The translations under genes were made by a program, and so were the position numbers. Below the pieces are notes generated by a model, which ran no database searches, was not told where the DNA came from, and saw only the letters and a program-made list of their open reading frames with translations. A stretch of DNA of 8,122 nt from DATGKK01 sp035294725 (lineage in GTDB: Bacteria; Actinomycetota; Acidimicrobiia; Acidimicrobiales; Bog-793), in assembly GCA_035294725.1 (NCBI GenBank), contig DATGKK010000119.1:1-8122 (forward strand), given 5' to 3'. Each line of letters opens with the position of its first letter. The first letter of the stretch is position 1. Positions 1 to 4,849 of this stretch are shown piece by piece.

Positions 1-299
1 GAGCGGCGCCGGCCGCCGCGATCGGCCTCGGGGAGGCCGCCGCCGAGGAGGATGCGTACCTCGTCGGCCCCGACGAGCTCGACCTTCAGCCCATCGTCCG
101 CGACGCCTGTATCCTTGAGCTGCCGCTGGCGCCGCTGTGTAGCGACAGCTGCCGTGGGATCTGCCCGACGTGCGGGGCCAACCGCAACCGGGACGAGTGC
201 TCGTGCGAACCGGCGACCGACCCCCGTTGGTCGGCCCTCGCAAGCCTCGGCTCGGACGACGCCGGGCCGGAGACCGACCACGTGCCGGGGAGCCGATAG
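1..299 (+). CDS. YceD/DUF177 family protein, C-terminal part (5' end outside window)
   Basis: The reading frame enters at base 3 and gives 98 residues before a TAG stop at 297-299. The start is upstream of the window, so roughly the first 40% or more of a usual protein of about 170 residues is missing. The fragment carries the family's C-terminal signature: an acidic stretch, then LDLQPIVRDACILELPLAPLC, and a cysteine cluster (C46, C50, C54, C57, C66, C68 of the fragment) in the pattern LCxxxCxGxCPxCG, followed by the typical DPRWSALA ending. Proteins of this family are almost always encoded directly upstream of rpmF, as here (40-nt gap). Bacterial YceD has been linked to 23S rRNA accumulation, and plant homologues to 23S rRNA processing. 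The exact biochemical role is not visible from sequence; the cysteines suggest a metal-binding knuckle (inference). Confidence 0.9.
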   Translation, partial: AAPAAAIGLGEAAAEEDAYLVGPDELDLQPIVRDACILELPLAPLCSDSCRGICPTCGANRNRDECSCEPATDPRWSALASLGSDDAGPETDHVPGSR

Positions 300-339
300 T
301 CCCGGGCACGACACCGAACCGAGCCGAAGGAACCGAGAA

Positions 340-519
340 ATGGCCGTCCCGAAGAAGAAGACGTCGAAGGCGAAGAGCCGCAGCCGGCGCGCCTCCGCCT
401 GGAGCCTTCGCGCTCCGGCTCGCAGCATCTGCCCGCAGTGCCGGAAGGCCAAGCTGCCGCACGTGGTCTGCCCCCACTGCGGGTGGTACAAGGGCCGCGA
501 AGCGGTCGTGATCGACTGA
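340..519 (+). CDS. rpmF: 50S ribosomal protein L32, zinc-ribbon form
   Basis: This 59-residue protein starts MAVPKKKTSKAKSRSRRA, the standard L32 opening of a basic, Lys/Arg-rich tail that threads into 23S rRNA. It then has CPQC (C31, C34) and CPHC (C44, C47), a four-cysteine zinc ribbon, followed by GWYKGREAV. It is therefore the zinc-containing (C+) form rather than the cysteine-free paralogue that some actinobacteria express under zinc limitation. The ATG at 340 is chosen because AAGGA at 327-331 lies 8 nt upstream and because the N-terminus matches the family exactly. The frame stays open upstream to about position 52, but that segment overlaps the yceD gene and does not look like protein. 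L32 is a component of the large ribosomal subunit. It is followed 51 nt later by plsX, the classical order. Confidence 0.97.
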   Translation: MAVPKKKTSKAKSRSRRASAWSLRAPARSICPQCRKAKLPHVVCPHCGWYKGREAVVID

Positions 520-570
520 GCCGGGACGGGCGGTGGGCGCCGCCGGCAGGCCTCATCCTGGGAGCGTGAC

Positions 571-1563
571 ATGGAGCTAGCCAGCCTGCCCGTCGCGCTC
601 GACGCCATGGGTGGCGACCGGGCGCCGGGCGAGATCGTCGCCGGCGCGCTCGACGCCGTGCACGGCGGCCTCCCGGTCGTCCTCGTCGGCCCCACCGACG
701 GGCGCCTCGGGGACGTCGGCGGGCTCGAGATCCTCCCCGCCTCCGAGGTGATCGAGATGAAGGACGATCCCGGTCGCGCGGTCCGCACGAAGAAGGACTC
801 GAGCCTCGTGCGCGCGGCTGAGGCCGTGCGGGACGGCCGGGCCTCGGCCATGGTGAGCGCCGGCAACACGGGCGCGACGATGGCCTCGGCCCTGCTGCGC
901 ATGGGCCGGCTCCCGGGGGTCTTCCGTCCGTGCATCGCGACGCCGCTCCCGGTCCCCGGCGGCTCTCCCACCGTGCTCGTCGACGCTGGCGCCAACGCCG
1001 ACTGCCAAAGCGAGTGGCTCCTGCAGTTCGCCCGGATGGGGGCGGCGTTCTACCGGGCGCGCTACGGAGCCGAGCGCCCGAAGGTGGCCCTGCTCTCGAT
1101 CGGGGAGGAGTCGTCGAAGGGCAGCCTCCTCGTGAAAGAGACCCACGAGCGGCTCGCTGCCGCAAGGGGCCGGTTCGAGTTCGTCGGCAACGTCGAGGGG
1201 CGCGACCTGCTCGCGGGCGAGGCGGACGTCGTCGTCACCGACGGCTTCACCGGCAACGTCGCCCTGAAGGCGCTCGAGGGCGCCCTGCGGACCTTCATGA
1301 CCGTCCTCGGCGGCGTCATGAACGCGACGGACGAGACCAAGGCGGCGAGCGAGGTGCTCCTACCGGGGCTGCTCGAGGCGGCCGCTCCGCTCGACCCCGA
1401 GTCGACGGGGGGCGCCATGCTGCTTGGCGTGAAGGGCGTCTGCATCATCAGCCACGGCTCCTCCTCCCGCCGGGCCATCGTGAACGCCATCCGCGTCGGC
1501 CACGACCTCGCCGCCCGGGACCTCACGGGGACGCTCGCGGCATCGGTCGCCGAGGGCAGCTGA
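571..1563 (+). CDS. plsX: Phosphate acyltransferase PlsX (acyl-ACP:phosphate acyltransferase)
   Basis: PlsX converts acyl-ACP and phosphate to acyl-phosphate, the acyl donor for PlsY in the first step of phospholipid synthesis. It is a peripheral membrane enzyme. The 330-residue product has the normal family length. Recognisable blocks in order are the N-terminal VALDAMGGDRAPGEIV (8-23), EVIEMKDDP (59-67), the MVSAGNTGATMASALLRMGRLPGV segment (94-117), VLVDAGAN (135-142), KVALLSIGEESSKG (171-184), FVGNVEGRDLL (204-214) and VVVTDGFTGNVALKALEG (220-237). The ATG at 571 has GGAG at 561-564, 6 nt upstream, and places the DAMGGD motif at the usual distance from the start. The next gene on the strand encodes an acyl carrier protein, the carrier of its substrate. 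No fabH, fabD or fabF lies between them, unlike in many bacteria. Confidence 0.97.
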   Translation: MELASLPVALDAMGGDRAPGEIVAGALDAVHGGLPVVLVGPTDGRLGDVGGLEILPASEVIEMKDDPGRAVRTKKDSSLVRAAEAVRDGRASAMVSAGNTGATMASALLRMGRLPGVFRPCIATPLPVPGGSPTVLVDAGANADCQSEWLLQFARMGAAFYRARYGAERPKVALLSIGEESSKGSLLVKETHERLAAARGRFEFVGNVEGRDLLAGEADVVVTDGFTGNVALKALEGALRTFMTVLGGVMNATDETKAASEVLLPGLLEAAAPLDPESTGGAMLLGVKGVCIISHGSSSRRAIVNAIRVGHDLAARDLTGTLAASVAEGS

Positions 1564-1637
1564 GCCCCGCCGGCTCTCGAGGGCGCAGCGCCGGCCGCCG
1601 GTCGGGCGGGAAGCTCCACCGCCGGGGGTGGCGGCGT

Positions 1638-1643
1638 TATCAT
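1638..1643 (+). promoter_or_regulatory. Candidate -10 box (TATCAT) for the ACP-rnc-mutM unit
   Basis: TATCAT fits the actinobacterial TANNNT consensus and is one of very few AT-rich hexamers in a gap of otherwise very high GC. It would place transcription start near 1650 and give a leader of about 78 nt before the GTG start of the ACP gene. No good TTGACA-like -35 was found at the expected distance (about 1615-1620), so the call rests on the -10 box and its intergenic position only. Confidence 0.4.
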
Positions 1644-1658
1644 CCCCGCGTCGTTGCT

Positions 1659-1706
1659 CCCGCACGAGGCGGGTGCCGGTAGAAGGCCCGGTCGTTCGTC
1701 GGGCCT
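1659..1706 (+). promoter_or_regulatory. Two tandem hairpins in the predicted 5' leader of the ACP gene
   Basis: The first stem is CCCGC (1659-1663) with GCGGG (1669-1673) around a 5-nt loop. The second is a perfect 7-bp stem, AGGCCCG (1684-1690) with CGGGCCT (1700-1706), which two G-U wobbles extend inward around a short CGTTC loop. Both lie between the candidate -10 box and the ribosome-binding site at 1717-1721. No T-run follows either one. They may be a transcript-stabilising or regulatory leader structure. They do not match any riboswitch I can recognise, and in a GC-rich leader stems of this size can also arise by chance. Confidence 0.35.
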
Positions 1707-1716
1707 GCGAGGAGAC

Positions 1717-1721
1717 GGAGG
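1717..1721 (+). promoter_or_regulatory. Shine-Dalgarno site fixing the GTG start of the ACP gene
   Basis: GGAGG lies 6 nt before the GTG at 1728. It is the strongest ribosome-binding site in the left half of the window. It supports a GTG start here, since no ATG precedes the conserved ACP fold. Confidence 0.75.
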
Positions 1722-1727
1722 CTGATC

Positions 1728-2015
1728 GTGGCCGAATCGAGCGGCTCGACGCTCGAGCGAGGCGAGGTCCTTGAGCTCGTGCGCAACCAGCTCGCCGAGA
1801 TCCTCGAGATCGACGCCTCGTCGATCTCCGAGTCGTCGTCGTTCTCCGACGACCTGAGCTGTGACTCCCTCGCGCTGATCGAGCTGGTGGAGGCTCTCGA
1901 AGAGGAGCTGTCCGACCGCGTCCCGGGCTTTCGGATCGACGACGAGGACCTCGAGGACCTCCGGACGGTGCGCGACGCCGTGGACTACGTGAGCGCGAAG
2001 CTCGCCCAGGCGTGA
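1728..2015 (+). CDS. acpP: Acyl carrier protein (type II fatty-acid synthesis)
   Basis: This 95-residue, strongly acidic protein has the ACP fold signature. A first helix (about 12-27, EVLELVRNQLAEIL) is followed by DDLSCDSLALIELVEALEEEL (41-61). Within it, S47 in the DSL triad is the expected attachment site for 4'-phosphopantetheine, and the helix after it is the acidic recognition helix II. The C-terminal helix is TVRDAVDYV. It is longer than the usual 75-80 residues because of about 10 extra N-terminal residues and a slightly enlarged loop after helix II (SDRVPGFRIDDEDLEDL). In the cell it carries growing acyl chains and supplies acyl-ACP to PlsX, encoded just upstream. Its stop codon overlaps the rnc start (GTGA), so the two are probably translationally coupled. 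The symbol acpP rests on context; a carrier for another acyl pathway is less likely. Confidence 0.93.
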   Translation: MAESSGSTLERGEVLELVRNQLAEILEIDASSISESSSFSDDLSCDSLALIELVEALEEELSDRVPGFRIDDEDLEDLRTVRDAVDYVSAKLAQA

Positions 2016-2818
2016 TCTCCGGGCCTGACCCGAGCCGGTCAGCCGGAGAGCCACCACACGAGCCCGCCGGAGCCGAGCCGCCCGGCGCCAGCCAGAGCCT
2101 CGCCGATCGGCTCGAAGCCTTCCGGGTCCCGCCCGGCCTGCTCCGCCAGGCGATGGCGCACCGCTCCTACTGCGCCGAGCACCCCGAGCAGGCCTCGAAC
2201 GAGCGGCTCGAGCTGCTCGGCGACGCCGTGCTCGGCCTCGTCGTCACCGACCACCTGTACCGCTCGTTCCCGAGCCTTCCGGAGGGGGACCTCGCCCGCG
2301 TGAGGGCGGCCGTCGTCTCGGGGCTCGGCCTCGGTCCGATCGCGGCCTCGCTCGGCCTCGGCGAGGCGATCCTGCTCGGCCGGGGCGAGGAGGTCTCGGG
2401 CGGCCGCTCGAAGAGCTCGATCCTCGTCGACGCGCTCGAGGCGGTGATCGGCGCCGTCTACCTGTCGGCGGGCTTCCCGGGTGCCCAGCTCCTCGTCGAG
2501 TCGCTCCTCGGGCCGACGATCGCGGCCGTCGCGAACGAGGCTCGCCTTGGCGACCCGAAGAACCGGCTCCAGGAGCTGTGCGCCCGGTTCGGGTGGGAGG
2601 CGCCGACCTACCTCGTCAGCGAGCGCGGCCCCGACCATGCCAAGCAGTTCGAGGCGACGGCCGTCGTCTCGGGGCGGGAGCTCGGGATCGGCGCCGGCAG
2701 GTCGAAAAAGGTCGCCGAGCGGGAGGCTGCAAGGGGGGCGCTCCTCGCCCTCGCGGCAGCGGACGGCACGGTCGAGGGGGTCCCCGCCCCCGGGGACGCC
2801 CGGCCCGCGCGGGGCTGA
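2012..2818 (+). CDS. rnc: Ribonuclease III
   Basis: RNase III cleaves double-stranded RNA, including the rRNA precursor, as a cytoplasmic homodimer using Mg2+. The catalytic domain spans about residues 30-175. Its signature NERLELLGDAVLG begins at N63, and the predicted metal-binding acidic residues are E64, E67, D71, D140 and E143, all present. A double-stranded RNA-binding domain follows at about 182-249, from DPKNRLQEL to GRSKKVAEREAARGALLALA. The product is 268 residues, somewhat longer than the usual 220-250, because of a Pro/Ala/Gly-rich N-terminus of about 28 residues and a short Pro-rich tail. The GTG start at 2012 overlaps the ACP stop as GTGA, and no better start exists before the conserved domain (the next Met is residue 48, inside it). 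A true start slightly downstream cannot be excluded. acp-rnc-mutM is a familiar bacterial order. Confidence 0.95.
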   Translation: MISGPDPSRSAGEPPHEPAGAEPPGASQSLADRLEAFRVPPGLLRQAMAHRSYCAEHPEQASNERLELLGDAVLGLVVTDHLYRSFPSLPEGDLARVRAAVVSGLGLGPIAASLGLGEAILLGRGEEVSGGRSKSSILVDALEAVIGAVYLSAGFPGAQLLVESLLGPTIAAVANEARLGDPKNRLQELCARFGWEAPTYLVSERGPDHAKQFEATAVVSGRELGIGAGRSKKVAEREAARGALLALAAADGTVEGVPAPGDARPARG

Positions 2819-2835
2819 TCGGGCGGGCGCCACCC

Positions 2836-3675
2836 ATGCCCGAGCTGCCCGAGGTGGAGACCGTCCGGCGCGGGCTCGAGGCCGTGCTGCCGGGCCGGCG
2901 AGTCGAGCGCCTCTCGGTCACCGGCCGCCGGGCGGTCCGCCGACAGCCCGCTGCCGAGCTCCGGCGCCGGGTGACCGGCCGGAGCTTCGTCCGGGCGGAC
3001 CGGAGGGGTAAGTACCTCGCCCTCGTCCTCGACGACGGCCAGGTGGTGGTCGTCCACTTGAGGATGAGCGGCCAGCTGCTCTACGTACCCGAGCCCGCCG
3101 GGCTCCCCCTCCAGCCCCACACCCACGTCGTGGTCCGGCTCGACGACGGGAGCGAGCTGCGCTTTGTCGATCCGCGGACCTTCGGGGAGTGGTTCGTGAC
3201 CGGCGAGGTCCGCCGCGACGGCCTGCCGGCCGAGTTCGACCGGCTCGGACCCGACCCGCTCTGCGACGGGCTCAGCGCCGCTCGCCTCGCCCAGCGCCTG
3301 GCACGCCGAAGGTCGCCGCTCAAGGCTGCCCTCACCGACCAGGCGGTGGTCGCCGGCATCGGCAGCCTCTACGCAGACGAGATCTGCCACGCCGCCGGCG
3401 TGCTCCCGAGCCGGCCCTGCGAGAGCCTGACGGGCGCAGAGGTCGCCGCTCTCGCAGGCGCCACCCGCCGGATACTGCGCCGGGCCGTCGAGATGCGCGG
3501 CTCCTCGCTGCGGGACGCCCGCTACCGCGACCTCATGGGAGAGCTCGGCGGCTACCAGGCCCGCCATCGCGTCTACGGCCGTGCCGGAACGCCCTGCCCG
3601 CGCTGCGGCGCCACCCTCCGGCGCGTCATCATCGGAGCGCGCTCGGCCTACTGCTGCACCGGCTGCCAGCACTGA
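2836..3675 (+). CDS. mutM: Formamidopyrimidine-DNA glycosylase (Fpg/MutM)
   Basis: Fpg removes 8-oxoguanine and formamidopyrimidines from DNA and nicks the abasic site. The 279-residue product has the usual length. It begins MPELPEVETVRRGL, giving the catalytic N-terminal proline (P2 after Met removal) and E3. RRGKYL supplies the conserved lysine (K59, matching Lys57 of E. coli), HLRMSGQL the probing methionine (M77) and DPRTFG the DNA-intercalating R114/F116. The helix-two-turn-helix segment is LKAALTDQAVVAGIGSLYADE (about 162-182). The C-terminal zinc finger uses C254, C257, C274 and C277, with R269 at the conserved finger arginine. One oddity is Ser176 where nearly all Fpg proteins have Asn (GIGN). 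The ATG at 2836 is fixed by the obligatory MPELPE terminus. Its SD is poor and it lies 17 nt after rnc, so co-transcription is likely. Confidence 0.96.
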   Translation: MPELPEVETVRRGLEAVLPGRRVERLSVTGRRAVRRQPAAELRRRVTGRSFVRADRRGKYLALVLDDGQVVVVHLRMSGQLLYVPEPAGLPLQPHTHVVVRLDDGSELRFVDPRTFGEWFVTGEVRRDGLPAEFDRLGPDPLCDGLSAARLAQRLARRRSPLKAALTDQAVVAGIGSLYADEICHAAGVLPSRPCESLTGAEVAALAGATRRILRRAVEMRGSSLRDARYRDLMGELGGYQARHRVYGRAGTPCPRCGATLRRVIIGARSAYCCTGCQH

Positions 3676-3681
3676 GCCCTG

Positions 3682-3716
3682 CGGGCCGGCGCCCCTGTGC
3701 CGGGGCAGGCGGCCCG
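3682..3716 (+). terminator. Candidate GC-rich hairpin terminator after mutM
   Basis: A 7-bp outer stem (CGGGCCG at 3682-3688 with CGGCCCG at 3710-3716) and a 5-bp inner stem (GCCCC at 3691-3695 with GGGGC at 3702-3706) are separated by a small internal loop and close on a 6-nt loop. The structure starts 6 nt after the mutM stop. There is no T-tract, which is common for predicted terminators in high-GC actinobacteria but weakens the call. It sits between the housekeeping unit and the next candidate promoter (3758), as expected for a transcript boundary. Confidence 0.55.
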
Positions 3717-3757
3717 AGCGCTCTCGGGGTGCACCCGTTCGGGCCGGGGCGGGATCG

Positions 3758-3763
3758 TAGGAT
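3758..3763 (+). promoter_or_regulatory. Candidate -10 box (TAGGAT) with leaderless spacing
   Basis: TAGGAT fits TANNNT, and the A of the ATG at 3771 follows after exactly 7 nt, the spacing expected if transcription begins at the start codon itself. It lies 41 nt beyond the candidate terminator after mutM. No convincing -35 box is present (GTTCGG at 3737-3742 is the nearest, with a short spacer). It would drive the UbiA-family gene and the overlapping membrane-protein gene. Confidence 0.45.
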
Positions 3764-3770
3764 TCCGCCG

Positions 3771-3839
3771 ATGACCGCCTCGGCTGCGAGCCCGGACGCC
3801 GGCGGCACCGGACGGGCGGGGAGGACGCGCGGGGGATGA
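3771..3839 (+). CDS. Possible 22-residue leader ORF upstream of the UbiA-family gene
   Basis: ATG at 3771 opens a 22-codon frame (MTASAASPDAGGTGRAGRTRGG) whose TGA stop at 3837-3839 overlaps the ATG of the UbiA-family gene as ATGA. Two things support translation: the TAGGAT box 7 nt upstream, which would make this ATG the 5' end of the mRNA, and the stop-start overlap typical of coupled genes. The peptide is Ala/Gly/Thr/Arg-rich, low in complexity, and matches nothing I recognise. The downstream gene also has its own Shine-Dalgarno sequence inside this ORF (3818-3825), so the peptide may simply be untranslated leader. The overlap could be coincidental. Confidence 0.35.
   Translation: MTASAASPDAGGTGRAGRTRGG
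3818..3825 (+). promoter_or_regulatory. Shine-Dalgarno site for the UbiA-family gene
   Basis: GGGGAGGA lies 10 nt before the ATG at 3836 and supports that start. The next in-frame alternatives lie within the Pro-rich N-terminal extension and have no comparable site. Confidence 0.6.
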
Positions 3840-4849
3840 CACTCGGGCGGCAGGCCGGGGAGGACGACGCGACGGTCGTGCTGCGCGTCCCGCCCGCGCC
3901 GGCCCGGGCAACGCCCGCGGGCAGCGAGCCGCCGCCACGGCAGGCCCCGGATCGGCACCGGTTCGCCCTGCGGAGCGTGCTCGTCGCCACGAGGCCCCGC
4001 CAGTGGACGAAGAACCTGCTCGTGTATGCCGCTCCTGCCGCCGCGGGTGTCGTGGACCGCGCGACGCCGCTTCTTCGCGCCACGGCGGCCGCCGTGCTGT
4101 TCGTGGCCGTGTCGGCGGCCATGTACCTCGTGAACGACGTGCTCGACCAGGAGGCCGACCGGCTGCACCCCGTGAAGCGCACCCGCCCGGTTGCCTCCGG
4201 CGCCATCTCGTCCCGAGCCGCGCTCACCGTGGCCGGCGCGCTCCTCGTCACCGCTCTCGCCCTCGGTGGGCTGCTCTCGGTCCGCCTGCTTGCCGTCCTC
4301 GCCATCTACGCGGCCATCACGGTCGCCTACTCGCTCTGGCTGAAGGAGGTCGCCGTCGTCGAGCTCGCCTGCGTGGCCTCGGGGTTCATCCTCCGCGCCA
4401 TCGCGGGCGGGGTCGCGGTCGCAGTCCCCCTCTCGCCGTGGTTCCTCCTCGTCACCTCATTCGGAGCCCTGTTCGTCGTGGCCGGCAAGCGCAGCTCGGA
4501 GCAGCTCGTCATGGGCGACGAGCGCGCGGTGCACCGGGCGACGCTCGGCGACTACCCCGCCGTGTACCTGCGGGCGGTCCGAGCCCTCGCCGCGACCGTC
4601 ACCGTCGCGGCCTACTGCCTGTGGGCCTTCGACCACTCCGTCCACGCAAGCGGCCCACGGGTCGACTCGCAGCACCTCATCTGGTTCGAGCTGTCGATCG
4701 TCCCCTTCGTGCTCGCCGTGCTCGTCGTGGAGCTCGCCTTCGAGCAGGGCCGCGGCGGCGAGCCCGAGGAGCTCGCGCTCCGCCACCGCCCCTTGCAGGT
4801 GCTCGGGCTGTGCTGGTTGGCGCTGCTGCTGGTCGGCATCTACACGTGA
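3836..4849 (+). CDS. Decaprenyl-phosphate phosphoribosyltransferase (UbiA superfamily)
   Basis: This 337-residue polytopic membrane protein matches the actinobacterial DPPR synthase group (Rv3806c/UbiA type). That enzyme transfers 5-phosphoribose from PRPP to decaprenyl phosphate, the first committed step to decaprenylphosphoryl-arabinose. Visible signatures are RPRQWTKNLLVYAAP (53-67), the Asp-rich motif NDVLDQEAD (100-108; D101, D104, D108) followed by HPVKRTRPVASG, the YSLWLK...VASGFILRAIAGG segment (165-192), and FGALFVVAGKR (209-219). About eight or nine hydrophobic segments are predicted by eye. A Pro/Ala-rich N-terminal extension of about 42 residues precedes the conserved core, making it longer than the roughly 300-residue mycobacterial enzyme. 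The second acidic motif has Glu (VVELACVASGF) where Asp is common. The next gene overlaps by 4 nt (GTGA). A general polyprenyl transferase role cannot be fully excluded. Confidence 0.88.
   Translation: MTLGRQAGEDDATVVLRVPPAPARATPAGSEPPPRQAPDRHRFALRSVLVATRPRQWTKNLLVYAAPAAAGVVDRATPLLRATAAAVLFVAVSAAMYLVNDVLDQEADRLHPVKRTRPVASGAISSRAALTVAGALLVTALALGGLLSVRLLAVLAIYAAITVAYSLWLKEVAVVELACVASGFILRAIAGGVAVAVPLSPWFLLVTSFGALFVVAGKRSSEQLVMGDERAVHRATLGDYPAVYLRAVRALAATVTVAAYCLWAFDHSVHASGPRVDSQHLIWFELSIVPFVLAVLVVELAFEQGRGGEPEELALRHRPLQVLGLCWLALLLVGIYT

Noticed and set aside
52..339. In-frame upstream extension of rpmF
   Set aside because: It lies over the yceD gene in another frame, is Ser/Arg/Thr-rich junk, and L32 proteins begin at MAVPKKK, where a good SD precedes ATG 340.
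529..544. GGCGG/CCGCC hairpin between rpmF and plsX as a terminator
   Set aside because: A 5-bp stem without a T-tract inside a gap of 51 nt between two genes usually co-transcribed; too weak to call.
1569..1595. Inverted GCCGGC repeat (1569-1574 and 1590-1595) just after plsX as a terminator
   Set aside because: The stem is only 6 bp with a 15-nt loop and no T-tract. Each half is itself a palindrome common in such GC-rich DNA, so chance is likely.
1684..1706. The leader hairpin as an intrinsic terminator or a tRNA fragment
   Set aside because: There is no T-run after it, it lies directly upstream of a strong SD and start codon, and no tRNA arms or TTCGA-type T-loop context with acceptor pairing can be built around it.
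2578..2835. In-frame upstream extension of mutM over the end of rnc
   Set aside because: Fpg must begin MPELPE because Pro2 is the catalytic nucleophile, so the start is ATG 2836. The upstream residues are Arg/Gly-rich and overlap the dsRNA-binding domain of RNase III.
2608..4305. Long minus-strand open frame opposite rnc, mutM and the UbiA-family gene
   Set aside because: It spans three unrelated, clearly coding + strand genes and the gap with the hairpin, and its composition is low-complexity Arg/Ser/Ala-rich. It is a GC-bias shadow.
4003..4845. Upstream in-frame extension of the GT-C-like gene from ATG 4003
   Set aside because: It would overlap most of the UbiA-family gene in another frame with Arg/Pro-rich residues. 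The GTG at 4846 in the GTGA overlap, just before the first membrane helix, is the sensible start.
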